Assembly: GCA_031258505.1 (NCBI GenBank)
Contig: JAIRMT010000126.1
Coordinates: 1 to 10,700 of the forward strand
Length of the DNA: 10,700 nt
Direction: 5' to 3'
DNA from: Treponema sp.
GTDB taxonomy: Bacteria > Spirochaetota > Spirochaetia > Treponematales > Breznakiellaceae
Positions 1 through 6,162 of this stretch are shown here, piece after piece (position 1 is the first letter of the stretch; every line of letters starts with the position of its first letter). Under the pieces are notes generated by a model. That model ran no database searches. It worked only from the letters and a program-made list of their open reading frames with translations, and was not told where the DNA came from. A program made the translations under genes and the position numbers.

Positions 1-203
1 TGCCCCAAGAGATGGCGACAAGAAAAGTAGAGCAATTCCGCAGGTTCTGTCCCGAATACAAGAACCATAAGCTGTACTTGGGGATAGCCGGGCTGTCGAT
101 GGACGGAACGGTTGTGGAACATGCGCGGAACTTCGGAGTTGGCGTTCTGAAACAGGACGGTGACACGATAGAGTCTTTCGATGTGCCGCTGAAGGCGTAT
201 TAA
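1..203 (+). CDS. C-terminal part of an unrecognised protein (possibly DUF3782/PD-(D/E)XK-like), cut by the left edge
   Basis: The frame is open from the first base: codons for P-Q-E precede the ATG at 12, so that ATG is probably internal and the gene begins outside the window. The visible tail is about 66 residues and ends at a TAA at 201-203. It carries the pattern TRKVEQFRRFCPEYK, then LYLGIAGLSMDG, then GVGVLKQDGDTIE. From memory, this resembles the C-terminal end of nuclease-fold proteins of unknown function (DUF3782-like), where a strand ending in a hydrophobic IxxxGD motif closes the fold. The catalytic part, if there is one, lies upstream and cannot be seen. The stop codon falls at the outer edge of the long palindrome that follows. 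The family assignment is tentative; that this is a real gene end is likelier. Confidence 0.5.
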   Translation, partial: PQEMATRKVEQFRRFCPEYKNHKLYLGIAGLSMDGTVVEHARNFGVGVLKQDGDTIESFDVPLKAY

Positions 204-350
204 CTCACCTTACGCACCGGAAAGAAAAAGATCATCGAATTACGCGAATGAACGCGAATGTTCTTGAGAGAAATGAACTATTCGCGTATATTAGCGTCCA
301 TTCGATGACAAATTCTTACCGTTTTTTCTTCCTGCGTAACATGAGGTATT
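200..350. repeat. Long imperfect palindrome built of CGAAT-ending decamers
   Basis: The arms run from about 200-263 and 274-350 around a short centre. Matching blocks are TTAA-CTCA, TTACGCA and AAGAAAAA on the left against their reverse complements on the right, then TCATCGAAT at 232-240 against ATTCGATGA at 300-308, then ACGCGAAT and GTTC against GAACTATTCGCGT. The left arm holds the decamer series ATCATCGAAT, TACGCGAATG, AACGCGAATG, so there is a 10-bp period inside the hairpin. No coding sequence is apparent. It may be a dispersed palindromic element (MITE- or REP-like). The A-run/T-run pair at 221-229 and 322-330 could also let it work as a terminator for the upstream gene. Confidence 0.7.
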
Positions 351-461
351 AAAAGAACAATGCCGTTGCTATTCCGCTTATGGCTTAGAGCGGGACAACA
401 GCTCACCGTTAAACAAGCTCCGGGAAATACGGTCGGAGTTCAAGCTCACCGCGCAAGGATA

Positions 462-489
462 TTACAAATCTCATCAGGCTTTATATATC
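462..489 (+). promoter_or_regulatory. Possible sigma-70 promoter of the GntR gene
   Basis: TTACAA at 462-467 (compare TTGACA) is followed after 16 bases by TATATC at 484-489 (compare TATAAT). It would start transcription about 25 bases before the ATG at 521. The -10 overlaps the left arm of the inverted repeat at 483-511, a usual layout for autorepression. The match is moderate only. Confidence 0.3.
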
Positions 490-511
490 AAATTCGCATC
501 TTCTGATATAT
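483..511. promoter_or_regulatory. Inverted repeat ATATATCA-N13-TGATATAT, candidate GntR operator
   Basis: Two perfect 8-bp arms (483-490 and 504-511) are centred 21 bp apart, which is two helical turns, and lie 10 bases before the start codon of a GntR-family gene. GntR-family regulators often bind palindromes in their own promoter region. Autoregulation is inferred from position. The arms are AT-rich, so chance is possible. Confidence 0.4.
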
Positions 512-520
512 TGTAAGTCT

Positions 521-1240
521 ATGGATTTTAATAAAGTTACAAAACAAGAGAGGGTCGCTGAACAGGTATACCATGCGCTTCATCAGGCGATCCTTGAGAA
601 GCGCTTTACCGCTGGAGAAAAACTGCCTTCAGAGGGTGCTTTGTGTGAGCAGTTTGGTGTGAGTAAGGCGTCGATCAAAAGCGCCCTCTATCGGCTCTCC
701 ACGCTGGGACTTATCGAAACCCGCGTTGGCCAGGGGAGTTTTATTCTTGATCCTAACGATAATCTATTTTTGACCCAGCTTGGCGAGATTCCTCTGAGTG
801 ATTGTAATGTTTCCCAGATCAACGAATACCGTCTCTACTTTGAGATGGACACAGTGCGGCTTGCCATGAAACGGGCTACCGACGAAGATTTCAGAAGATG
901 CGAGAGTATACTCAGGCGAATGGACGATTCTATCATGGCTGGCGATATCGCGTTGCATGATAAGATGGATTATGAGTTTCATCTGGAAATTTGTAAGGCT
1001 ACCAAAAACCGCGCCTTTGTATTCGCTTATGAAACCGTTGGTAAACTGCTCCGCCGCCATGCCGCTCACCTTAGCGAAGGCTATTTCAAAAAGATAAGCG
1101 GACAACAGCCCGGAGAGGACATACACTGGAGACTGCTCGACGCGATAAAAGCCAAAGACATCGACGCCTGTAGGAAATGTTACATCATCTTGTTCTCGGT
1201 TTTTGAAACTCTGCAAGAGGCTGATTTCCTAGACTGCTGA
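521..1240 (+). CDS. GntR family transcriptional regulator, FadR/FCD subfamily
   Basis: This 239-residue protein has the two-domain layout of FCD-type GntR regulators. A winged helix-turn-helix lies at about residues 8-76, with the family signature LPSEGALCEQFGVSKASIK followed by LGLIETRVGQGSFI. An all-helical ligand-binding FCD domain spans about 98-230. Such proteins bind operator DNA as dimers and release it on binding a small organic acid or sugar acid. In the metal-binding FCD subgroup, an Asp and several His hold a divalent ion. Here D150 and H154 (D-Y-E-F-H) and H202 are in place, but the usual last His is Leu224, so metal binding may be altered. A weak ribosome site precedes the ATG. 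The gene stands alone, convergent with the barrel gene, so its ligand and targets cannot be told from neighbours. It may regulate itself through the inverted repeat at 483-511. Confidence 0.9.
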   Translation: MDFNKVTKQERVAEQVYHALHQAILEKRFTAGEKLPSEGALCEQFGVSKASIKSALYRLSTLGLIETRVGQGSFILDPNDNLFLTQLGEIPLSDCNVSQINEYRLYFEMDTVRLAMKRATDEDFRRCESILRRMDDSIMAGDIALHDKMDYEFHLEICKATKNRAFVFAYETVGKLLRRHAAHLSEGYFKKISGQQPGEDIHWRLLDAIKAKDIDACRKCYIILFSVFETLQEADFLDC

Positions 1241-1259
1241 ACACTATTTTTTATCTTTC

Positions 1260-2678
1260 TCATCGGGGTTTTGAGAAGCGCCATGAAAGCGCGAATGTCC
1301 AGTCGTCCGGGAAGGCGGGCGAGGCTATCTCAAGACTGAGACGGCCTGGTTTGCCCTGTATTGAAGTGCGGAAGCTGGTGTTCCAGACAGCGGCTTTGTC
1401 TTTCGACAGGGTATAGCTAAGGGTAGCCCTGAAACGGGCTATGCCCAAACCCCAGGAAAGTACGCCGGCGACTTTGGCTGAGGCGAAAATGGTGGAAGAA
1501 TCCGACAGGGGGAAGAGCGCGGGCTGTGTATCAGCGACAGACAGAAAGACGGCGTTGCCTGATAAGGCGGCGTGTATTGGACCAACATTCAGACCAAAGG
1601 ATACTTCGGCTTTGTCTTTAACTTTGTCCCAGTTTGTGGCGTCACGGCTGAAACCAAGTGAACAGAAACTGGGGTTCAGCAGCACGGGACCGAGTTTGAT
1701 GCTGAACTTTGTGGGAAAACGGTAGGCAATGAGGCTGGAACTGCGGTCAAAGGGAAGTCCGGTTTTTGGCGCGCGAAGAGCGGCGCTTAATGTGATATTA
1801 CTGCTTCGTTTCCAAAAATACTCAAACCGTGATCCCAGTCTGAAACCCGCGCTGTTTGTGTCGCCGTCGCTGCCCACATAACGCTCGCCAGCGCCATCCG
1901 CAGATAGAGATACGCGCCAAGGACGGGAACCAATACCCAGAGCGAGATTGCCGTAAACATCTTGTCCGTAGGCAAAAGTTTTGGATAAGGCCCAGTCTGA
2001 GGCAATGTCAAAAAATGTGGAGGTATAAACTGCGCTCAGGGCATAGAGTTCAAAGTCTCGCACGGGCAGAGGCGGTGAACTGGAAAACCATGTTGCTGAG
2101 GAACGCGGCGGCAGCTCCTTTCTGGTATAAAAACCTTCCAGCCGGAATGCAGTCTCCTTGTCAAAACAGAGGTCAATGCCGCCAGAAACAGCGGGATTAA
2201 ACGCTTCGTCCAGTACCAGCGATGCGAAACCGATCAGAGCGCCCAAGCGGGGCGTACTGAGAAAGAGCGCGGTACCTGGGCTTTTGGTTGAAGAAGGCGT
2301 GGTCGCAAGCTCAAGCGAGGAAGGTTTGTGGTTTTCAACAAAAGGCGCAGCGTGTAACCAGAGTTTCCTCAGCCGCGCTGAAAGACCGCTGTCGTCGAGA
2401 ATCCCGTACAACAGTCGGGAACCGCTTTCTTTATGGTAAAGACCGCCGGAAAATGCGGTGTTAGCAGTGTCTATACTTTCACGGCTGTCGATAAGTTGCG
2501 CCCGTAACGAAAGTTCCCAGGGCAGAAACACGCCAACATCTTCCCGCGTAACGAGTTTCCCCTCGTATTCCCAAGAACCGCTTGAGAGCAGACTCCATTC
2601 CAGCGCGGAAACTGAAACTGGTATTGCCAGAGCTATAATCCAGAGCAGAACACATAAACGCTTCAATAGATAACGCAT
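1260..2678 (-). CDS. Predicted outer-membrane beta-barrel protein
   Basis: The 472-residue product starts with a typical signal peptide: basic MRYLLKR, a hydrophobic stretch to about residue 22, then a probable cleavage after VSVSA before LEW. The rest has no long hydrophobic helix. It is rich in alternating polar/hydrophobic stretches with aromatic girdle residues and many Ser, Gly and Ala, as in transmembrane beta strands. The last strand reads TFALSWRFSKPR, close to but not exactly at the terminal aromatic residue usual for barrels. I infer an outer-membrane protein of spirochaete type, but recognise no named family or substrate. It lies 43 bases downstream of the UPF0158-GNAT gene on the same strand and may share its transcript. 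The only ribosome-site-like sequence (AAAGGG) is very close to the ATG, and no other start is available in frame before a stop. The gene converges on gntR with a 19-base gap. Confidence 0.75.
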   Translation of the reverse strand: MRYLLKRLCVLLWIIALAIPVSVSALEWSLLSSGSWEYEGKLVTREDVGVFLPWELSLRAQLIDSRESIDTANTAFSGGLYHKESGSRLLYGILDDSGLSARLRKLWLHAAPFVENHKPSSLELATTPSSTKSPGTALFLSTPRLGALIGFASLVLDEAFNPAVSGGIDLCFDKETAFRLEGFYTRKELPPRSSATWFSSSPPLPVRDFELYALSAVYTSTFFDIASDWALSKTFAYGQDVYGNLALGIGSRPWRVSLSADGAGERYVGSDGDTNSAGFRLGSRFEYFWKRSSNITLSAALRAPKTGLPFDRSSSLIAYRFPTKFSIKLGPVLLNPSFCSLGFSRDATNWDKVKDKAEVSFGLNVGPIHAALSGNAVFLSVADTQPALFPLSDSSTIFASAKVAGVLSWGLGIARFRATLSYTLSKDKAAVWNTSFRTSIQGKPGRLSLEIASPAFPDDWTFALSWRFSKPR

Positions 2679-2721
2679 ACCCTTTATACGAGACAGAGGT
2701 CATGCGTTGCTTCAAATGCGC

Positions 2722-3600
2722 CTACATTTTCGCTTCTGGCACAAGGTTTGAGTAATACCGGATCGCGTAAGGTTTAAAATTGTTTCGTAACAAGACCCGT
2801 GAGAAGCCCTCATACTCAACAGGCAGATCAATACTTAACATGGCCGCGTCATGGGGAGCGAACTTTTCGATAAAGCGGGAAAGCAGTTCTTCCCCAATAC
2901 CCAAACTACGGTACTCGGCTTTAACCTCAAGAGCAGTTATATAGAAGATTTCGTTGTTCTGGTCCCGCGCCGCTGATATGTATGCGGCAAAGTCGCCGCT
3001 GCCGGTTTCCGCGATAAAGACGATGCACTCCGCTATGTTCCGCTCCGCTTGGGGGAAGGGACGCTTGCCGTTGGCCTGATATTCCTCAAGGCAGAGCCGG
3101 TGCAGGAATGCGGCTTCAGCTATATCTTTTTCTTGAACAGGGCGAAAGATAAAGTCTTCAAGAATAAGGTCATCAGTTTCTTCCGGTTCAGTACCTATGC
3201 GCTCCATGCCCCACTCGTCGCGGAGCGCGTTGTACCACCTGATCACTTCCCGCTTCATCTCGCGTTCTTTGAACGAGAACCAGCGCTTTTCAATCGTGGG
3301 ATAGGCGTGCAGGACATTTTTGAAAGCGCGAAACACGCCTTTACCGCGATTGAGCGCGGTGGAAAGTTCCTCCCGCACTAGCGGGTTTCTGACACCCACT
3401 GTAAAACGTTCCATAAGTCTGAAACCATCGGAAGAATCCCAGTCAGGCAGGTTAATATAACGGTTCCTGTTATCTTCAAGATTAGCGCTTTCCACTATCA
3501 TAGCGTCTTGGGTATCCATGTAGAATTCTCCTTCTTGATCTTCCATTGAAAACAAAAGGTCATTGATAAGCGCTTCAGTCAGTTCAAACGTATTCATCAT
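2722..3600 (-). CDS. UPF0158 domain fused to a GNAT N-acetyltransferase
   Basis: This is a 292-residue two-part protein. Residues about 8-128 match the UPF0158 pattern: an early LL.SMEDQEGEFYMD segment, the RYINLP motif, GFRLMERF, then GKGVFRAFKNVL and RWFSF with a following W. This family is of unknown function. Residues about 150-286 form a GNAT fold, with the acetyl-CoA loop of motif A at R231-S-L-G-I-G236 after the strand ITALEV and the usual late motif NNFKPYAIRYYS. GNAT enzymes move an acetyl group from acetyl-CoA to an amine; the acceptor cannot be predicted. UPF0158 proteins often stand alone, so the N-terminal half may pick the substrate or partner. Two ATGs lie in tandem at the start and no strong ribosome site is visible. 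The gene is divergent from the SPOR gene (45-base gap) and lies upstream of the barrel gene. Confidence 0.8.
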   Translation of the reverse strand: MMNTFELTEALINDLLFSMEDQEGEFYMDTQDAMIVESANLEDNRNRYINLPDWDSSDGFRLMERFTVGVRNPLVREELSTALNRGKGVFRAFKNVLHAYPTIEKRWFSFKEREMKREVIRWYNALRDEWGMERIGTEPEETDDLILEDFIFRPVQEKDIAEAAFLHRLCLEEYQANGKRPFPQAERNIAECIVFIAETGSGDFAAYISAARDQNNEIFYITALEVKAEYRSLGIGEELLSRFIEKFAPHDAAMLSIDLPVEYEGFSRVLLRNNFKPYAIRYYSNLVPEAKM

Positions 3601-3645
3601 AAATAAAGTATAGCAGAGATTCAGTATTTTGCCGATAAGAAGGGT

Positions 3646-4116
3646 ATGATGGGTGTAAAGAGTATAGCAAGAATAGTCGCGATCATCTCAAGCGGTTTGA
3701 TGATGGTCGCTTTATGTAACGCGCAAAGTCAAGGGGGCAATACCGGAACTTTGAGAGCTGGCGTTGGCACGGTTTTACCGCAGAGTCAGCCTCCGAGTCC
3801 GGTCGTTGAACAGCCGAAGCCAGAACCTGAGCCAGTTGATACGAGCCCTACTGTGATAAAGCCGGGTATACCGCCCAAAGAAATGGGTGGAACTTACCGT
3901 ATTCAGGTGGGAGCGTATACGATTGTCCTCAACGCGGTAGCGGCGTTTGATAAGGTTAGGGAAGCGGGGCTTTCACCTCTCTATGAGCGGAATGGCGAAT
4001 ACCTTCGGGTTGTGCTGACCAATGTCAAACCGGAAGAAGTGTCGGCTATCGCGGAAAAGCTAGGTAAGGTCGGGTTCAGAACAGCCTTCATCCGCGCCGA
4101 AGGTGAAGAATGGTAG
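3646..4116 (+). CDS. Small secreted SPOR-domain protein
   Basis: The 156-residue product has an N-terminal signal or anchor segment (about residues 8-26, ending LCNAQ), a Pro/Glu-rich linker (about 48-66) and a C-terminal SPOR domain at about 83-150, beginning YRIQVGAY. SPOR domains bind glycan strands stripped of stem peptides at the division septum, so the protein probably works at the cell-wall or septal surface. The Cys before the cleavage region (VALC) is not a good lipobox, so cleavage after CNA seems likelier than lipidation, although spirochaete lipoboxes are loose. Two ATGs occur in tandem at 3646 and 3649. The purine-rich site AAGAAGGG at 3637-3644 is better spaced for the second. 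It lies just upstream of the rlpA-like gene (16-base gap) and its SPOR domain is a close paralogue of that gene's C-terminus. Confidence 0.85.
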   Translation: MMGVKSIARIVAIISSGLMMVALCNAQSQGGNTGTLRAGVGTVLPQSQPPSPVVEQPKPEPEPVDTSPTVIKPGIPPKEMGGTYRIQVGAYTIVLNAVAAFDKVREAGLSPLYERNGEYLRVVLTNVKPEEVSAIAEKLGKVGFRTAFIRAEGEEW

Positions 4117-4120
4117 ACTA

Positions 4121-4125
4121 AGGAG
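4121..4125 (+). promoter_or_regulatory. Ribosome binding site that fixes the rlpA-like start
   Basis: AGGAG lies 7 bases before the ATG at 4133. A longer open frame from an ATG at 4103 would overlap the previous gene, put basic residues before the signal peptide and lack such a site. The start at 4133 is therefore preferred. Confidence 0.75.
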
Positions 4126-4132
4126 AAGTATT

Positions 4133-4954
4133 ATGAAACGAACATGTATGTTAATTGTAAGCAGTTTTTGTTTAACCCTGATATGCGCTGCTCAACAGAT
4201 ATCTGGCGGCGCTGCTGACGGGATATATCGGGAAGAAGGTATCGCCTCCTGGTATGGGCATGAATTTGATGGACGCCCCACAGCATCAGGAGAAATCTTT
4301 GATGCTTCTCTGTTTACCGCCGCTCACCCTACTCTACCCTTTGGAACACTGCTTACGATAACCAATAAACAGAACAATAAACGAGTCATGGTTAGGGTTA
4401 ATGATCGAGGTCCAAACAAGGCAGACAGGGTTATTGATGTTTCCCGCGCCGCTGCTGATCAGCTTGATATGATTGCTACTGGTACTGCGTCCGTGCTGAT
4501 TGAAAGCATTGGTACATTAGTGATAACACCGTCAAGCGCACCGATCGCTCCTGCACCGGCGGCAGCTACACAGGCTGCGCAAGCGGTTCCGCCGACAACG
4601 CCTGCAGCGCCAGTAACTACACAGGCTGCGCAAGCGGCGGCGCCGACAACGTCTGCGGCGCCAGTAATAACACCGCAACCTTCTTACGTTATCCCAGCCG
4701 AGATCAAGCCGTCTATGCCGCCATCTGGAACTAACAAACGTTATCGGCTCCAGGTTGGGGCCTATCGGGTTGATAAGAACGCGGTTGAGGCTTTTGACAA
4801 GCTGAAAAACGCGGGTCTTAATCCCAAGTATGAACGGTTCGGAGAATACTACCGCGTCGTGCTTCCAGATGTGAAAGCTGAAGAAGTACCCGCCATGGCA
4901 GAAAAACTGGGGGCGCTTGGATTCCGCGAAGCGCTAGCCCGCGAGGAACCATGA
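4133..4954 (+). CDS. rlpA: RlpA-like septal ring protein (lytic transglycosylase fold) with C-terminal SPOR domain
   Basis: The 273-residue protein has a signal peptide (residues 1-20, ending ICAA before QQ) and an RlpA double-psi beta-barrel at about 34-125, starting GIASWYGHEFDGRPTASGE. An Ala/Pro/Thr linker follows at about 132-198, then a SPOR domain at about 203-270. RlpA enzymes cut glycan strands that lack stem peptides, helping daughter cells separate. The residues matching the catalytic set known from Pseudomonas RlpA are all present with the same spacing: E54, H65 and D91 (VNDRGP). Activity is therefore plausible. The linker holds two copies of a 17-residue unit encoded by a 51-bp DNA repeat. 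The Cys near the signal end is not in a good lipobox, so lipidation is doubtful. It is probably co-transcribed with the SPOR gene upstream and ends just before a strong terminator. Confidence 0.88.
   Translation: MKRTCMLIVSSFCLTLICAAQQISGGAADGIYREEGIASWYGHEFDGRPTASGEIFDASLFTAAHPTLPFGTLLTITNKQNNKRVMVRVNDRGPNKADRVIDVSRAAADQLDMIATGTASVLIESIGTLVITPSSAPIAPAPAAATQAAQAVPPTTPAAPVTTQAAQAAAPTTSAAPVITPQPSYVIPAEIKPSMPPSGTNKRYRLQVGAYRVDKNAVEAFDKLKNAGLNPKYERFGEYYRVVLPDVKAEEVPAMAEKLGALGFREALAREEP
4566..4667 (+). repeat. Two tandem copies of a 51-bp unit in the rlpA linker
   Basis: Units 4566-4616 and 4617-4667 both begin CTACACAGGCTGCGCAAGCG and end GCGCCAGTAA. They encode 17-residue units of the type (A/T)TQAAQA..PTT.AAPV. 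The in-frame period means copy number can change without breaking the gene, altering only the reach between the catalytic and SPOR domains. Confidence 0.85.
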
Positions 4955-4964
4955 CTGCTATAAC

Positions 4965-4995
4965 AAAAAAGCACACCAAAAGGTGTGCTTTTTTT
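4965..4995. terminator. Bidirectional rho-independent terminator
   Basis: GCACACC (4971-4977), loop AAAA, GGTGTGC (4982-4988), followed by seven T and preceded by six A. Read on either strand it is a perfect 7-bp stem, longer if the A/T tracts pair, with a U-tract. It lies between the stops of the convergent rlpA-like gene (4954) and rplY (5037), so it can end both transcripts. Confidence 0.92.
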
Positions 4996-5036
4996 CGCTT
5001 GTTTTACCAAGCGACTTGCAGAGCAAGCGCTGCTTA

Positions 5037-5657
5037 TTACTTGCTTTGAGCGCTGGACGCGACTTCAGTAGCCTCACCTGCGGCTTCTGTGGATTCGGCC
5101 TTTCCAGCACGGGCGAACTTCACGATTGCCACAACCTGATCCGCGCCTGAAATAAGGCGAACATGCTCGCCCAGGGGAAGATCGTGCGCGTGGATTGACT
5201 GATTCACCCTGAGTTCACTTACGTCTACATCAAGCCGCGGCGGTAGATACTGAGGTAAACATTCCACCTCAATTTCGCGCAGGGACGTTTCAAGAATACC
5301 ACCTTCGCGGACACCGACCGGATTGCCGTGTACATGAACCTGAACCTTTGCCCGCAAAGCAACATCCTTTTCAACTTCATAGAAGTCAACATGAAGGATA
5401 TTTCCATCTTTGATATTCCGCTGCGTATCTTTTACAAAGGCGTCGAAAGATCGATCTTCAAGCTCAATCTTTACGATGGTACTTTCCGTAACATTTTTGA
5501 TACTGTTCGAGAATTCACGCGCGTCCAGATCAAGGGAAAACGCCTTACCTGAACGTCCATACAAAACACCCGGAACACGGCCTGCGCGCCGAAGCCGCCT
5601 CGCTACGGCGGAACCAGCGCCATCCCTGTTTCGGGCTTTTAAAACAACCTGACTCAT
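5037..5657 (-). CDS. rplY: 50S ribosomal protein L25 (general stress protein Ctc type)
   Basis: The 206-residue protein has the two-domain CTC/L25 layout. An N-terminal 5S-rRNA-binding domain covers about residues 3-95 (KARNRDGAGSAVARRLRRAG, RVPGVLYG, VKDTQRNIKDGNILHVDF). A C-terminal beta domain follows at about 98-183, with GVREGGILE and an acidic Ala-rich tail. L25 binds 5S rRNA in the central protuberance of the large subunit. An open frame extends upstream to 5714 but runs through the tRNA gene, so I chose the ATG at 5657. It has a purine-rich ribosome site and gives the family's normal N-terminus. The gene follows spoVG and tRNA-Gln on the same strand. The peptidyl-tRNA hydrolase gene that follows ctc in Borrelia is absent here; a terminator comes next. 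Confidence 0.95.
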   Translation of the reverse strand: MSQVVLKARNRDGAGSAVARRLRRAGRVPGVLYGRSGKAFSLDLDAREFSNSIKNVTESTIVKIELEDRSFDAFVKDTQRNIKDGNILHVDFYEVEKDVALRAKVQVHVHGNPVGVREGGILETSLREIEVECLPQYLPPRLDVDVSELRVNQSIHAHDLPLGEHVRLISGADQVVAIVKFARAGKAESTEAAGEATEVASSAQSK

Positions 5658-5660
5658 AAC

Positions 5661-5670
5661 TTCCTTCTCC
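5661..5670 (-). promoter_or_regulatory. Ribosome binding site of rplY
   Basis: On the minus strand GGAGAAGGAA lies 3 bases before the ATG at 5657, with AAGGA 4 bases and GGAG 9 bases away. It supports the short start over the frame that reads into the tRNA. Confidence 0.6.
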
Positions 5671-5685
5671 CTTATTAGGTTTAAT

Positions 5686-5757
5686 CTGGGACGACAGGGT
5701 TCGAACCTGTGCATGCCGGAGCCAAAACCCGGTGGCTTACCACTTGCCTACGTCCCA
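5686..5757 (-). tRNA. tRNA-Gln (anticodon UUG)
   Basis: The minus strand folds into a full cloverleaf. The acceptor is TGGGACG/CGTCCCA, the D arm GGC/GCC with loop AAGTGGTAA, the anticodon stem CCGGG/TCCGG with loop TTTTGGC giving anticodon TTG, the variable loop CATGC, and the T arm ACAGG-TTCGAAC-CCTGT. The discriminator base is G and CCA is not encoded. The UUG anticodon reads CAA (and CAG by wobble). It sits between spoVG (9-base gap) and rplY (28-base gap) on the same strand, so it is probably cut from a protein-coding transcript. Confidence 0.96.
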
Positions 5758-5766
5758 AAGAAACTA

Positions 5767-6048
5767 CTATATCTCAACAGAAAGATCATCGGGTCCATTA
5801 CCGGAATCATACTGTTCCAAGATGCGTTTCTGCAGTTCCAGACGAAAGTCAGGGTGGATGGGATGAGCCACGTCTTTGTATTCACCAGCGCGTGTTTTTC
5901 GACTTGGCATAGCGATAAACACACCGGTCTTTCCTTCAATGATCTTGATGTTGTGTACCACAAAGCAATCATCAAAGGTAATTGTTACATACGCCTTCAA
6001 TTTCCCCTCACCAACAACCTTTCGCACTCTAATGTCGGTTATTTCCAT
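5767..6048 (-). CDS. spoVG: SpoVG family regulatory protein
   Basis: The 93-residue product matches SpoVG along its whole length: MEITDIRVRKV, LKAYVTITFDDCFVVHNIKI, GVFIAMPSRKT, and YKDVAHPIHPDFR near the C-terminus. SpoVG proteins are small dimeric nucleic-acid-binding regulators. In Borrelia, Staphylococcus and Listeria they bind DNA or RNA and affect many genes. A longer open frame reaches 6108, but a near-perfect AGGAGG six bases before the ATG at 6048 fixes the start. Spirochaetes keep spoVG next to the L25/ctc gene; here tRNA-Gln sits between them. Two promoter candidates lie upstream, one of them inside an IS605-type relic. Confidence 0.95.
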   Translation of the reverse strand: MEITDIRVRKVVGEGKLKAYVTITFDDCFVVHNIKIIEGKTGVFIAMPSRKTRAGEYKDVAHPIHPDFRLELQKRILEQYDSGNGPDDLSVEI

Positions 6049-6054
6049 GACGTA

Positions 6055-6060
6055 CCTCCT
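6055..6060 (-). promoter_or_regulatory. Strong Shine-Dalgarno site of spoVG
   Basis: AGGAGG on the minus strand, six bases before the ATG at 6048. It excludes the upstream in-frame start at 6108 and predicts efficient translation. Confidence 0.85.
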
Positions 6061-6079
6061 ATGGAGCCAAGAATATCTT

Positions 6080-6108
6080 ATTCTAATACCCCCTCGTCGA
6101 ATACGCAA
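6080..6108 (-). promoter_or_regulatory. Candidate sigma-70 promoter of spoVG
   Basis: On the minus strand TTGCGT (6103-6108) is followed after 17 bases by TAGAAT (6080-6085), five of six matches to the -10 consensus. The start would be near 6073, giving a leader of about 25 bases. This is probably the native promoter of the spoVG-tRNA-rplY unit. Confidence 0.45.
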
Positions 6109-6133
6109 GCAAAAATGTTAAACAAATCAGTAA

Positions 6134-6157
6134 CCCCATGGCTAATGTCAGGGGCTT
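6134..6157 (-). repeat. Right-end IS605-type hairpin
   Basis: On the minus strand CCCC-TGaC-ATTA-GcCA-T-GGGG forms an imperfect stem just after the tnpB stop codon. This is the usual place of the last hairpin of an omegaRNA and of the transposon's right-end recognition hairpin. The 24-bp copy at 6382-6405 differs at two positions. Confidence 0.7.
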
Positions 6158-6162
6158 GTAGC

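Larger units (their letters stand above)
340..516 (+). pseudogene. Start-less open frame, probable 3' remnant of a lost gene
   Basis: After a TAA at 337-339 one frame stays open for 58 codons to a TAA at 514-516, five bases before the GntR start. It has no ATG or GTG; the only TTG is its last codon. The translation looks protein-like, with segments such as GLERDNSSPLNKLREIRSEF and KLTAQGYYKSHQALYIKF. Its beginning coincides with the right edge of the palindrome, which fits a gene truncated by insertion or rearrangement. I do not recognise the family. An open frame of this length can occur by chance, and the same bases also carry the likely promoter and operator of the next gene, so confidence is low. 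Confidence 0.3.

Noticed and set aside
764..1216. Minus-strand open frame of 150 codons inside gntR
   Set aside because: Antisense shadow of a recognised GntR/FCD gene.
1241..1259. Terminator between gntR and the barrel gene
   Set aside because: There is a T-rich run but I see no stable stem next to it.
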